From: Methanobacteriota archaeon
GTDB taxonomy: Archaea; Thermoplasmatota; Thermoplasmata; Methanomassiliicoccales; Methanomethylophilaceae
Assembly (NCBI GenBank): GCA_023402275.1
Contig: JAEXCH010000010.1
Span: 1-64,000 of the forward strand
Length of the DNA: 64,000 nucleotides
Reading direction: 5' to 3'
Part shown: positions 1 to 10,600 of the stretch, piece after piece
How the letters are laid out: every line of letters begins with the position of its first letter
How positions within the stretch are numbered: the stretch's first letter is position 1
Program-made: the position numbers and the translations under genes
The notes under the pieces: model-generated
What the model saw: the letters and a program-made list of their open reading frames with translations, nothing else
The model's database searches: none
Told to the model about the DNA's origin: nothing

Positions 1-415
<415 letters not shown>

Positions 416-429
416 CGTATGAAAAATTC

Positions 430-708
430 TCATCCCAATAATTTTTATTATATCGATATTCGATCTTCTCATTCTTATGATCATTACATCGATTTTATCA
501 TTATATTTTTAATCATGTATAAATCGATATTATTTTTAGAAATAATTATTCATTTGTATATTATTTTAATTTATTATTAGACGTTGTATTATATTATTAC
601 GTTAAAACAGATAGACCTATATACATAATCAAAAGTGTAGGGCTTTAGCGACCGCAATGTTAAGCGATCGACATAAAACCAATTGAAATAACTAGGGGGG
701 CGAGACAT
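430..708. other. AT-rich intergenic spacer with promoter of the surface protein
   Basis: No gene is visible. Positions 430-600 are extremely A+T-rich with runs of AT dinucleotides, far from the composition of the rest of the window. A TATA-like element (CCTATATACAT) at about 616-626 and a purine-rich Shine-Dalgarno-like tract (AGGGGGGCG, about 693-701) could serve the surface-protein gene that starts at 709. Confidence 0.55.
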
Positions 709-3700
709 TTGTCTATAAAAAAAAGCAGTGTATTACTGACAGTACTGTCAATAGTGATAATTTCCTCGGCAGCTTTTCTTATTGATGCGGACGACCGCAC
801 AGAAGGCGCAGAGGTAACAATAGGTGAGGCGGGAGACCCATTCACCTATGTGTATGATGACTCCGGAAGTCTGAATATGGATGGGAATCCATCGACCAAG
901 GAGGTCAAACTGAAGAGTTATAATTGGAACGCCGATCATGTTGCGATCCCAGACTCCATTGTGTACAACAGTGAAACATATCTTGTTACTGTCGTAGGTA
1001 CGGGTGCATTCAACCAGAAGACGCATATGGAGGTCTTATCGATAGGTAACAATGTGAAGCTCATCGAAAGCTCCGCATTCAGAGAGTGTACCGGACTGAA
1101 GAAACTTGATCTTAAGAACGTTACCGAGGTCCAGTATCAAGCGTTCATGCATTGTACATCGCTTACAGAGATGACGGCTGACAATCTTGAGATCGTAGGT
1201 CCTTATGCATTTTCCATATTGGATGTAATAAATCAATCCCCGTACACCGGTGATATACCATTCATGGAAGTGCTCTCGCTTCCTAAGGTCTTGTCAATAG
1301 GGGAAGGTGCATTCGGAGCTAAACTGAACTACTCCTTCGCAAGGGACTTTGGAACAGTATCTCTGCCGGTTGCGACCACAATAGGCGATTATGCCTTCTC
1401 ACAGTCCAAGATCGATATCTCTCTTTCAATACCTAAGGCTCAGGTCATAGGTGATAGTGCGTTCTATCTGAGTGCAACATCCGGATCCGATACATCAGAG
1501 GATGGTTATGCATTATCGATAACAGAAGCAGTGAGCATAGGCGGGAATGCATTCACAGGCAGGGCGATAACACTTGTATCCCTGCCTGCGACCACCAGCT
1601 ATTCGATAGACAGCTATGCCTTTGCTTTCACAAAGATACAGTATGCAGAGCTCGGAATGGTCAATAGTGTGGCGGTCACCGCCTTCAACAATATTCATGA
1701 ACTGGAATATTTCCTTGTCAGTTCTAACAATACAAAATATGCCTCCATAATATCCAGCGATCCCAGCGCGGTCGGGGTCAAAGGAGCACTCTATTCGTAT
1801 AACGGTTCAGATATTGACAGGCTATACAAACTTCCGGCGATGATCAGACCGTTGCTCGCGGATTATAACAACAGATTCACTGTGGCCGACGGTGTCACAC
1901 AGGTATACTCCTTGGCATTCGAAAGATGTCCATCCATAGCAGTGGACCTCAATGATGTGACCACGATCCCTATGTCAGCATTCTCCAATTCCGAGGTGGT
2001 AAGGGTGAATGCCAGGAATGTGGATACGATACGTAGTTCCGCGTTTGCCAACTGTTCTGGATTGACATCATTCACCTTCCTAACGACAGGAGGTTCCCTG
2101 ACAATCGACGCACACGCGTTCAACGGGACATCTCTTGCTGAGGTATATCTTCCGAGAAATACCACTATGGGGGAGGAAGCCTTTGCAAATATACACGGAA
2201 TGATCGAGGTCCTTGGTATATGGGGTGATACTGCCATCAATGCAGATTCACTCAGCAATACTAAGATCGATGCCCTTCAGGTGAGCTCGGATGCAGCTAC
2301 TGCAGCAGGAGCAAAGAACATTTATGACAATTGGAATGCATCAGGTTGGAAGTATGGTGAATCCTCAAAGATCAGACTCCTTATGATCAATAACATAGGG
2401 AATGTGGATATTTCCGGTCTTGTACCTGATGGACAGGGGTACATCCAGATAATGAATTACTATGATCTCCAAAAGGGATCACTGCAATTCGTTGAATACA
2501 AGGAGAAGAAGATCCCACCCTTCCATATGATGTCCGTGAAGAACGGTATCTATTCTGCGGAAACCCATGGTTCCTCAACATCCCAGATAGACATCATGAC
2601 GAATGTCCAAGGAAATGTGGACAGCGGGGAAAACTGTTACCAAGGTGACGGAAGGACATGGGAGCTGGTGCATGAATACTATCAGATAGTGTTCTATTCA
2701 TTCGATACGAATGCCGACAGCAACGGCAACAGCATAAATGACGGGGAAGACCCTGATTATATCAACACAGCACTCGGAAACACGAATGTATCCGACCGTA
2801 TCAGGGTCGGAGACGGGATGTATCTGGCCCAGAAGGATCTCAAATCCCTTAGATGGCAGACCTTCGTCAGATACAGTCTGGAGGCTTGGTACATAGCCGA
2901 TGATCCCGACCATATGTATGCAACGACCATCGACAAAAGCAACAGAGTAACAGCAGGTGACGCTTTCGGAAGGAACATATCCGAGAGCTGGATCTATCGT
3001 GATCCTATAACGGATCAAGGTATTCTGAACCTGTATGCTGTGTTCATAGGTAAGGAATACAAGATCGAGACCGAATCGAGAGTGACCGGTGGGCAGACCT
3101 CTACAATAACCGACACCGATCCTAACAGTGCCGGAGGGGAAGTGGAACTCATCCTCAGTGAAGCGATCAACGGATCGACAGGTTTCAGCACAGGCAGCAC
3201 AGGATTCGGAAGCGATAGTTATCCATTTGGAACAGAAGTAACGATATACGCAAAACCGAAGCCCGGTTACGCATTCGTGGGATGGGCGGTAATAAGCCTT
3301 GATGAAGGTACTCCGATATTCGAGGTCAAGAACGACAGGAGCTATGTTCAAAATCACGGAACAGCAAGCTGGAATTTCGTGCTCCCATCACAGTTGAAAT
3401 ATGTTGCATATTTCGCAAAGACGACCGAGGTGACATTCGATGACAATGATGGATCGCCCACTGATAATGTGATCTTTGTCGTAGGGGACAGATTGGTCGA
3501 GGCCGAGAATGACTACAACGGCCGCGATTATGCAGCATTGGTGAATAAGGCCACTGAATCATTGAATACCGGCAACGGAACTTCCTATTATGTAGGAACT
3601 CCGACACAGTCCGATCTGGACTTCGGAGGATGGTATTCAGGAACAACAAGATACGCGGAATTCGATCCTACTGATCTGGCAAATCCTGGTACAGACCTCA

Positions 3701-6700
3701 AGAACCTCTCACCCATGCCTAATGTCACATCAATAACATTGAAGGCAAAATGGTATGCTGTGATAACATTCTATCCTGATGATGGCGTCAATGATGCCAA
3801 TCTGAGTGGAACAGGTCTTACCGAGACCGCTCCTAGTAGCGGAATCTACAACTACAATCATGATGTCGGAACCTACATATCCGGCACAGGGTACAACGGG
3901 GTCTTCAATTACGGGACCAACTATTCTCCGACAATATCCGATCTCATATTCAACGGATGGTATGTCCTGAACAACGGATCAACTTTCAGCGACATAGTTG
4001 CTGTATCCAACGGAACAAATGCAACAACTCCATATCCTGACGTCTATGGAACAAAGAAGAGATTGGAACCAGGTACAGTGGTTGCTGGACACATGTCCTT
4101 GATGGCCTTGTATGTCGCAGAGGTGGAATTCTATTTCAATGAGGCGGACGGGGTCGCATCCAGTGTCGCGTCTCCGACACCTTATTCGGTGATGGTCCCG
4201 GCCTCAACGCCGACATTACTGGGTGATGCATACTTCAACACATTGAATCTTGCAATGCAGAATGCTGATAGTATTGGGGAAACATACAAATTCGATACAG
4301 GGGGCAACAGGATGTTGTTCATGGGATGGTACGTATCGAATGATGGAAGCACCTCTCCTGTATCGACAGATGTCATGTATGGACCGACAACGACCATAAC
4401 CAACAGCGTCAAGTTGATCGCAGGATGGGGGATAACAGTATCATTCAGCAACGGTGGCACACCCAGTATAACAGATGTCAATACCAGCATGGACTGGATA
4501 CCAGGAAACTATGGTTTCGTGGTCCTTCAGGGAACGATATTCGACACCACACATGCTGATATGCCTGATGTGATGCAGGGTAGTAAGGTCCCAACCTCAT
4601 GGTATGATAAGGAGACAAGTCCATACACATGGTATACTGACAGTATAACAGCATACACATACAGCGTGACGTTGATACCTGAGTTCAAGGACCTTTTCCA
4701 ATTCAACATGATGGGAGGGAATCTTGGAACGGTCTATGTTGCATATTCATCATCAGAGACATTCCAGGAGGTCCTGGACCGTCTGTTCGAAAGCCTATAC
4801 AATAACGTGAACTATCTGGAGATAACAAAATCCGGATTGTACTATCAGAATGATGGAACGATCAAGAATCCCGGCGAGAAACCGAATGCCATTTGGTACA
4901 AGGATGATGGCGACCCGACCACAGATCACACAACGAATCCATCGATAGTATATGTAGGAGCGAATGAGGCCGATCTTGTAAAATGGAATCCCAGTGATCT
5001 CGTAGGAACTGACATCCACGCATACATAAGATGGATGGCGGACGTAAGTTTCGACAGGAATGTTCCCGATGCCGATGTTGATGCCGGTACATCCGCACAT
5101 CCGCAGAAGATAACCGGTGTTGATGAAGGGACTCCGTTCTCATCGTTATCCTCGATGGTACAAGGTTCATTGACCTACAACACAGCAAATGACAAGACGT
5201 TCAAAGGATGGTATGAAGGAGCTGTAAAATACTCCGATCCGGACGGTACGCCTGCAATAGGTGCACCGAACGTAACAGGCAACCTTACCCTTCTTGCAAA
5301 ATGGAGTGTCGAGGTGAAATTCTATTATACCGGATCCCTGTCTTCATTGGGAGGCACTACAGGAATAGATGGCATAGGCACTTATGTGATCATCGAGGTA
5401 GGATCGAACAATAAGGTGGGTGTACCATCGTTGACGAAGGCCGGATTCACATCCGGGCATCTGCTCTGGTATGATAATGGAATTGATGGTATAGTGCCGA
5501 TAAATATCAGTGGATTCACACATTCCGATGCACCGGAGAGTTTCGATATCACCCAGGACATATTCGTGAACAAAGTGCTCTACGGAAGATGGTATGCTGA
5601 CGTTGAGTTCGACCTTTCCGCCAGCAACTCCAGCGGGTTCTTCACAAGCCTGACCAAGTATCTGTTGGAGGGATCGAAGCTCTCGGAGATAAACGAGGAT
5701 CTCGATCCCTTTGTGAATGATGTTCAAAAATCGGACTGGAACTTTGTGGGCTGGTTCGATAACAGGACAGCGACATCAAGCTACGAGGACCTCGGTATAC
5801 AATACTACAGAACATCATTCGATTATCTTCCGAATGATGGAATCACGCCGACCGATTCGACATCGGTCCATGTGACAGGGAATGTAAAACTTGCAAGCGA
5901 ATATGTGGTCCTGGTGGATTTCGATTCCGGGTATGAACCCGGTGAATCCATAGATTCCCAGTATCTGCGTGTGACCCAGCCCATTCCGGATATCACAAGC
6001 CCAAGGTTCACTGCCAAACCGACAAGATCCGATGTCACTTTCATGGGATGGTTCGATACATCCAACGGAAAGAAGCACACAGCGGATGTTCGCGATAGTG
6101 ATTCTCCCAATACGGAGATGGTCATGAGATCAATGACCCTGAGGGCAGCATGGTTGGTCACTGTCAGTTTCCATGATCTGGAAGGATACAGGATCAACGG
6201 TCTCCAGTTCGCATTGACATCCACGATCATTCAGTATGCAGGTACCGACGGTATCATGAACACGAATGATGACTATTTCGAAATGGCAGAAGGTACATCG
6301 ATAAGACAGTTCATAACCGTGGATCCCACAGTGAATGGTAAGACATTCATATCCTGGTTCGTTGAACAGGGTACACCCAATGGTCTGTACGATGATGGAG
6401 ATATACTCTACGGATTGAATGATAGGATAACAAGCGACATAGTCCTGTCCGCAGGATATGGATTTGTGATCCACTTCGATACGAAGGGTGGTACACCTTC
6501 GACCATGGCCGATAGGATGGTCATAGAGGGACAAGCGTTGGTCCTCCCGGAGAAACCGTCAAAGGGAAGCCTGACATTCGAGGGATGGAACGATGGATCG
6601 ATCACCACAGCTGCTGGACAGACCGTGATCCCAACGTCAGAGACCACATATTCCGCAAAATGGATAGTAGTGGTCAAGATGTACGATGGCATATCATCCT

Positions 6701-8226
6701 CGCCCGTAATCTCAATGCAGTGGTATGAGGAGGACGGACCCAGTTTCATATATTGTCTGACAACAAGCCCAGATTATGACAACAATATCGTGACCGTCAC
6801 AATAAGATACACAGATATCACTGGAACGCATGAGTTCAAGGTCGAGAAGTTCATAGACAGATATGACACATCGATCAATGATTGGGTCTCGTTGTATTCT
6901 GTATTCGACGGATGGTTCGACCCTCTCACAGGAGAATACCTGGCACCGACAGACGATCTTTCAGATATGTTCTCATCGGGTTCGGATTCCCATGCTCTCT
7001 TGGCAACTTGGAAAGAGAGAGTGAGATTCTACGAAGGAAACAGCCTATTGAAGTCAGAATATGTGAACACAGGTACCTATCTCTCAGCGGAGGTCCCGAA
7101 TATGATAAGCGGATGGTCCGACATATACAGTCCGACCGTACCGTTGAACCCAGATACTTACAGGATAATCAACAGCACTGATTTCTTGGAGATCGGATTC
7201 ATAACTGTCACATTCGATGCAAATGGAGGTTCACCATCACAACAGGTGTTCTCGAACATAGTATCAGGTACCATGATCGGAGCGATAGGTCCTATCGAAC
7301 CCATCCGCAGCGGGATGTATTTCTCGGGATGGTATGACGGCAACACAAGATTCTCCTTTACCGATAAGGTGTATGGAGACATCACGTTGGTCGCAAAGTG
7401 GGACTCGGTGCCTGTTGATAGGCATACGATATTCGCCACCGCACATTCCAATGCCCACATCTCTCCGGAAGGCATGATAAGAGCATTGGACGGCGACAGG
7501 GTATCGTTCGACTTCTATGTGGATAAGGGATATACTCTGGAACTGTTCGTGGACGGCATCCAGGTACAGACCGATCGTTCATCATACACCTTCGACAGAG
7601 TGAACAAAGATCATCTGATAGAGGTTAGAGCGGTGCATACGGACTCGAAGGAAGCAATACACTTCCTGACTGTGGACTGCAATGGAAGGGGAGAGGTCCT
7701 TTACAGTAAGGACGGGGGAGCGACATTCATCAGTTACTCTTCGCCTTTTCCGTTGTACGAAGGTGTGGAGTACATACTGAAGGCAGTACCGTTCGGGACA
7801 AGCTACTTTGACAGATGGAGCGGTGACCTATCTGGAACCAATCCCGAGATGATCGTATCATACGACGGGAATGCTGATGTGAATGTCACGGCCAACTTCG
7901 GAAGTGCGACAGGTGCAGGATTCGGAAGCGGAAGCATGGGAATACTGAACATGATATGTGTCATACTGTCCCTGGCAGCAGGCATAATCGTTCTGACATT
8001 CGCATACAAGAGGAACTATGAGGGTACAGGCGTCGGAAAATCATTGAGGATGTCCGCCCTTCTGGTAGGACTCATATCCGTGGTGTTGTTCCTGATGACA
8101 CAAGGTTTCTCAGGCTCATACATCCCGTATGACGAATGGACCCTGCCTATGGGGATATTGCTGGCAATAACCCTGATACTGTCCGCAGTGAGTTTCAAGT
8201 ATGATTACGACAAGAAGGAACAGTGA
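709..8226 (+). CDS. Giant surface protein: BspA-like LRRs plus InlB B-repeats, membrane-anchored
   Basis: This 2505-residue protein is probably an adhesin-like cell-surface protein. An N-terminal signal/TM segment (residues about 5-27) precedes a BspA-like leucine-rich region (about 90-560) with repeated I.xxxAF units. About eleven InlB B-repeats (Listeria-Bacteroides type) follow between about 830 and 2260, each ending in a FxGW[YF] motif and then a LxAxW strand. A further divergent InlB-type domain lies at about 2320-2405. Three hydrophobic segments (about 2414-2436, 2444-2464, 2478-2496) anchor the C-terminus, which ends in a short charged tail. The start is TTG, supported by the purine-rich tract about 8 nt upstream. 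Similar proteins are thought to aid attachment in gut methanogens. The ligand is unknown. It is the only gene between two clear boundaries and is followed by a terminator. Confidence 0.85.
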   Translation: MSIKKSSVLLTVLSIVIISSAAFLIDADDRTEGAEVTIGEAGDPFTYVYDDSGSLNMDGNPSTKEVKLKSYNWNADHVAIPDSIVYNSETYLVTVVGTGAFNQKTHMEVLSIGNNVKLIESSAFRECTGLKKLDLKNVTEVQYQAFMHCTSLTEMTADNLEIVGPYAFSILDVINQSPYTGDIPFMEVLSLPKVLSIGEGAFGAKLNYSFARDFGTVSLPVATTIGDYAFSQSKIDISLSIPKAQVIGDSAFYLSATSGSDTSEDGYALSITEAVSIGGNAFTGRAITLVSLPATTSYSIDSYAFAFTKIQYAELGMVNSVAVTAFNNIHELEYFLVSSNNTKYASIISSDPSAVGVKGALYSYNGSDIDRLYKLPAMIRPLLADYNNRFTVADGVTQVYSLAFERCPSIAVDLNDVTTIPMSAFSNSEVVRVNARNVDTIRSSAFANCSGLTSFTFLTTGGSLTIDAHAFNGTSLAEVYLPRNTTMGEEAFANIHGMIEVLGIWGDTAINADSLSNTKIDALQVSSDAATAAGAKNIYDNWNASGWKYGESSKIRLLMINNIGNVDISGLVPDGQGYIQIMNYYDLQKGSLQFVEYKEKKIPPFHMMSVKNGIYSAETHGSSTSQIDIMTNVQGNVDSGENCYQGDGRTWELVHEYYQIVFYSFDTNADSNGNSINDGEDPDYINTALGNTNVSDRIRVGDGMYLAQKDLKSLRWQTFVRYSLEAWYIADDPDHMYATTIDKSNRVTAGDAFGRNISESWIYRDPITDQGILNLYAVFIGKEYKIETESRVTGGQTSTITDTDPNSAGGEVELILSEAINGSTGFSTGSTGFGSDSYPFGTEVTIYAKPKPGYAFVGWAVISLDEGTPIFEVKNDRSYVQNHGTASWNFVLPSQLKYVAYFAKTTEVTFDDNDGSPTDNVIFVVGDRLVEAENDYNGRDYAALVNKATESLNTGNGTSYYVGTPTQSDLDFGGWYSGTTRYAEFDPTDLANPGTDLKNLSPMPNVTSITLKAKWYAVITFYPDDGVNDANLSGTGLTETAPSSGIYNYNHDVGTYISGTGYNGVFNYGTNYSPTISDLIFNGWYVLNNGSTFSDIVAVSNGTNATTPYPDVYGTKKRLEPGTVVAGHMSLMALYVAEVEFYFNEADGVASSVASPTPYSVMVPASTPTLLGDAYFNTLNLAMQNADSIGETYKFDTGGNRMLFMGWYVSNDGSTSPVSTDVMYGPTTTITNSVKLIAGWGITVSFSNGGTPSITDVNTSMDWIPGNYGFVVLQGTIFDTTHADMPDVMQGSKVPTSWYDKETSPYTWYTDSITAYTYSVTLIPEFKDLFQFNMMGGNLGTVYVAYSSSETFQEVLDRLFESLYNNVNYLEITKSGLYYQNDGTIKNPGEKPNAIWYKDDGDPTTDHTTNPSIVYVGANEADLVKWNPSDLVGTDIHAYIRWMADVSFDRNVPDADVDAGTSAHPQKITGVDEGTPFSSLSSMVQGSLTYNTANDKTFKGWYEGAVKYSDPDGTPAIGAPNVTGNLTLLAKWSVEVKFYYTGSLSSLGGTTGIDGIGTYVIIEVGSNNKVGVPSLTKAGFTSGHLLWYDNGIDGIVPINISGFTHSDAPESFDITQDIFVNKVLYGRWYADVEFDLSASNSSGFFTSLTKYLLEGSKLSEINEDLDPFVNDVQKSDWNFVGWFDNRTATSSYEDLGIQYYRTSFDYLPNDGITPTDSTSVHVTGNVKLASEYVVLVDFDSGYEPGESIDSQYLRVTQPIPDITSPRFTAKPTRSDVTFMGWFDTSNGKKHTADVRDSDSPNTEMVMRSMTLRAAWLVTVSFHDLEGYRINGLQFALTSTIIQYAGTDGIMNTNDDYFEMAEGTSIRQFITVDPTVNGKTFISWFVEQGTPNGLYDDGDILYGLNDRITSDIVLSAGYGFVIHFDTKGGTPSTMADRMVIEGQALVLPEKPSKGSLTFEGWNDGSITTAAGQTVIPTSETTYSAKWIVVVKMYDGISSSPVISMQWYEEDGPSFIYCLTTSPDYDNNIVTVTIRYTDITGTHEFKVEKFIDRYDTSINDWVSLYSVFDGWFDPLTGEYLAPTDDLSDMFSSGSDSHALLATWKERVRFYEGNSLLKSEYVNTGTYLSAEVPNMISGWSDIYSPTVPLNPDTYRIINSTDFLEIGFITVTFDANGGSPSQQVFSNIVSGTMIGAIGPIEPIRSGMYFSGWYDGNTRFSFTDKVYGDITLVAKWDSVPVDRHTIFATAHSNAHISPEGMIRALDGDRVSFDFYVDKGYTLELFVDGIQVQTDRSSYTFDRVNKDHLIEVRAVHTDSKEAIHFLTVDCNGRGEVLYSKDGGATFISYSSPFPLYEGVEYILKAVPFGTSYFDRWSGDLSGTNPEMIVSYDGNADVNVTANFGSATGAGFGSGSMGILNMICVILSLAAGIIVLTFAYKRNYEGTGVGKSLRMSALLVGLISVVLFLMTQGFSGSYIPYDEWTLPMGILLAITLILSAVSFKYDYDKKEQ

Positions 8227-8239
8227 AAAGATTTACAAA

Positions 8240-8272
8240 GAGGGTGTTCACACCCTCACTTTAATTTTTTTA
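8240..8272 (+). terminator. Hairpin terminator after the surface protein
   Basis: A 7-bp perfect stem (GAGGGTG/CACCCTC, 8240-8246 with 8251-8257) closes a TTCA loop. It is followed by an A/T-rich tract with seven consecutive T. It lies 14 nt after the stop codon and should end the long transcript. Confidence 0.7.
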
Positions 8273-8324
8273 TCATATCATAAATTAACATATTACCCAA
8301 TGTGCAAATCATCAGTACAAATAA

Positions 8325-8333
8325 CTTAAATAC
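8325..8333 (+). promoter_or_regulatory. TATA box of the MBL-sua5-map cluster
   Basis: CTTAAATAC is centred about 26 nt before the GTG at 8354. With the archaeal TATA-to-start spacing of 25-27 nt, transcription would begin at or next to the start codon, so the mRNA is probably leaderless. Confidence 0.5.
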
Positions 8334-8353
8334 CCTTACTAAATCTGTTTTTT

Positions 8354-8995
8354 GTGGCAGTTCATCAGATATCGACTGAATCCCTCTTCGGTTCGAATAT
8401 ATACCTCATAGTCGGAGATAGGACCGTACTCATAGACACAGGAGTAGATGGAGACAACTCAAAGAACATTGCACGGATCAAAGAGGTCCTCGGAGATAGA
8501 GGACTGGATATCATCATACTCACCCATTTCCACTATGATCATATAGGTGGTCTGAAAGGAATGGTCGAAGAGTTTGGATCGGAAGCGATGGCAGGGGCAG
8601 GAGATGCGCCATATATTGCCAATGCGGATCCAAAATACACCCTATCGGACATGTTCGACGGAGAACTCTATAGCATGGACATAACCGAATTGGTCGAAGG
8701 AGACGTGATCGATCTGGGAGATCATAGGCTGCGTGTGATAAGCACCCCTGGGCATACATGCGGGGGGATATGCCTTTATGATGAGGTCACACGTTCTCTG
8801 TTCTCGGGGGACACGGTGTTCAGCTATGGTGTGGGAAGGACCGACTTTCCCTCAGGCTCGAAAAATGAATTGATAGGGTCACTGAGGAAACTCAGTGAAT
8901 TGGATGTCGGTACGCTGTATCCAGGGCATTCCGAGATAACAGAAGAAGGTAATAGGGCGATAAAATACGGCCTGATGATGATGGGAGGATTTTGA
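8354..8995 (+). CDS. MBL-fold metallohydrolase (glyoxalase II-like)
   Basis: This 213-residue metallo-beta-lactamase-fold hydrolase carries the metal-binding signature THFHYDHIGG (HxHxDH), then STPGHTCGGI with the third His, an SGDTVF Asp and a C-terminal YPGHS. The whole family core is present. Hydroxyacylglutathione-hydrolase-like members hydrolyse thioesters, but the substrate here is unknown. The GTG start is accepted because an upstream TATA box fits a leaderless transcript. The gene abuts sua5 (TGA followed directly by its TTG) and probably forms an operon with sua5 and the first methionine aminopeptidase. Confidence 0.85.
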   Translation: MAVHQISTESLFGSNIYLIVGDRTVLIDTGVDGDNSKNIARIKEVLGDRGLDIIILTHFHYDHIGGLKGMVEEFGSEAMAGAGDAPYIANADPKYTLSDMFDGELYSMDITELVEGDVIDLGDHRLRVISTPGHTCGGICLYDEVTRSLFSGDTVFSYGVGRTDFPSGSKNELIGSLRKLSELDVGTLYPGHSEITEEGNRAIKYGLMMMGGF

Positions 8996-9634
8996 TTGAA
9001 GATAGTAAAGTGCGATTTAGCGAAAGGGTTCACCGAGAACTGTGCGAATGCGGTTGCTGATATAGCCGAGGAAGTGGCTTCAGGCAATCTTATAGTGTAT
9101 CCTACCGAAACTGTATACGGGATAGGAGCGGACATATTCAACGAGGTCGCTGTTAAGAATCTGTTCCTTGCAAAGAACAGACCTTTCGATATGGCACTGT
9201 CCGTAGCTGTAAGCGACAGGAAGATGATGGAAAACATCGCAGTTCTGGATGAGAACGCCGATAAATTGATAGATGCATTCCTACCCGGACCATTGACAAT
9301 AATAATCGAGAAGAAACCCGACGTCCCGGACCTTGTGACCGCAATGTCAAAGAAGGTAGGGATAAGGATGCCGGACCATCCGGTTGCAATGGAGATCATA
9401 AAGAGAACAGGCCCTATAGTTGCAACATCAGCGAATCTGCATTCACATCCCGATGCTACCGATATCGATTCGGCAGTGAAGGACCTGGGGGATGCCGTCA
9501 GTATGTATGTTGACGCAGGACCCAGCCCATTGAAGAAACCCTCGACGATCGTTTGGATAATGAATGGAGAGGTCGAGATAGTCAGACAGGGTGCGATAAC
9601 GATCAAAGAGATAGAGGATGTCCTCGATGCTTAA
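8996..9634 (+). CDS. L-threonylcarbamoyladenylate synthase (Sua5/YrdC)
   Basis: This enzyme makes L-threonylcarbamoyl-AMP from Thr, bicarbonate and ATP, the first step of the t6A37 modification of ANN-decoding tRNAs. The 212 residues cover the YrdC domain, with YPTETVYGIG, KNRPFDMAL and a later SANLHSHPDATD matching the nucleotide-binding surface of the family. The C-terminal Sua5 domain is absent, so it is a YrdC-type short form. The TTG start directly follows the previous stop and has GGGAGG upstream. Its end overlaps the next gene by 8 nt, which suggests translational coupling. Confidence 0.9.
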   Translation: MKIVKCDLAKGFTENCANAVADIAEEVASGNLIVYPTETVYGIGADIFNEVAVKNLFLAKNRPFDMALSVAVSDRKMMENIAVLDENADKLIDAFLPGPLTIIIEKKPDVPDLVTAMSKKVGIRMPDHPVAMEIIKRTGPIVATSANLHSHPDATDIDSAVKDLGDAVSMYVDAGPSPLKKPSTIVWIMNGEVEIVRQGAITIKEIEDVLDA

Positions 9635-10517
9635 TCCTGAAGAGTTAACAAAGCTAAGGAAAGCAGGAGAGGTCGCAGCCCAGGCAAGGGATATCGGAAT
9701 GGACCTTGTGAAAGAAGGTGCGAAACTCTACGATGTTGCTCAAGAGGTCGAAGGACACATAAGGTCCAAAGGTTGCGGTCTGGCATTCCCATGTAACATA
9801 AGCATCAACGAGATCGCAGCACATTATACTCCCTCGGTGAACGACACCAAGGTGTTCGAGGTAGGGGATGTCGTAAAGATCGACTGCGGTGCGGAACTGG
9901 ACGGATATGTAGGGGATACGGCAGGTACGGTCGAGGTTGGAACAAGAAGATACCGCGATCTCATAGAAGCATCGAAACGTGCCAGAGATACGGTTGCGGA
10001 GTTCGTAGGCGTAGGAACACCTATGGGAGAGATAGGAAGAGCAGTGGAGATGAGTATCAATCAGGGCGGATTCAAACCCATACAGAATCTCTGCGGCCAT
10101 CAGATAAAACCATATAATCTGCATGCAGGCGTATCAATACCCAGTTACTATGATGGGAACACCAACAGATTGACACAGGGGATGATAGTTGCGATAGAAC
10201 CCTTCGCTACGAACGGTGAGGGAGTGGTCGTCAATGGACCTCCTGGGAATATTGTAAGGATACTTAGGGAGAGGAAACTCGCAGATCCCAAGGCTCAGGA
10301 ATTCTTCGAATATGCGAAGGAGGAATTCAAGACCTTCCCGTTCTGTGCCAGAAGCTGTGATTTCTATGATTCCGAAAAGCACGTCAAGACACTGATAAGG
10401 CACGGTGTCCTGTCAAGCTACGCTCAACTCATTGAGGCGAAGAAAGGCATCGTATCCCAACATGAGCATACGTTCTACATCTCCGGTGAAAGAGCGGAGA
10501 TCATGACTCTTCCTTGA
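9627..10517 (+). CDS. map: Methionine aminopeptidase type II, copy 1
   Basis: This enzyme removes the initiator Met from nascent proteins. The expected metal ligands are visible: KIDCGAELDGYVGDTAG (two Asp), NLCGHQI (His), IVAIEPFAT (Glu) and SQHEHTFYI (Glu). The length (296 residues) fits archaeal MetAP2. I start at the ATG at 9627 rather than 9618, because the second copy begins with the same MLNxEEL sequence. The start lies inside the last codons of sua5. A close paralogue follows 83 nt downstream in the same direction, so this is a tandem duplication. Confidence 0.93.
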   Translation: MLNPEELTKLRKAGEVAAQARDIGMDLVKEGAKLYDVAQEVEGHIRSKGCGLAFPCNISINEIAAHYTPSVNDTKVFEVGDVVKIDCGAELDGYVGDTAGTVEVGTRRYRDLIEASKRARDTVAEFVGVGTPMGEIGRAVEMSINQGGFKPIQNLCGHQIKPYNLHAGVSIPSYYDGNTNRLTQGMIVAIEPFATNGEGVVVNGPPGNIVRILRERKLADPKAQEFFEYAKEEFKTFPFCARSCDFYDSEKHVKTLIRHGVLSSYAQLIEAKKGIVSQHEHTFYISGERAEIMTLP

Positions 10518-10600
10518 TGCGTATCATGTATCCGTGAGAGATCACATGTTCCTTTGAAGGCAAACATGAAATAATCATAATCCTAGTAAGGGACGTTATA

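Noticed and set aside
3015..3649. Long open frames on the opposite strand of the giant surface protein
   Set aside because: They are the antisense of a repeated, codon-biased gene and have no start signals or recognisable domains.
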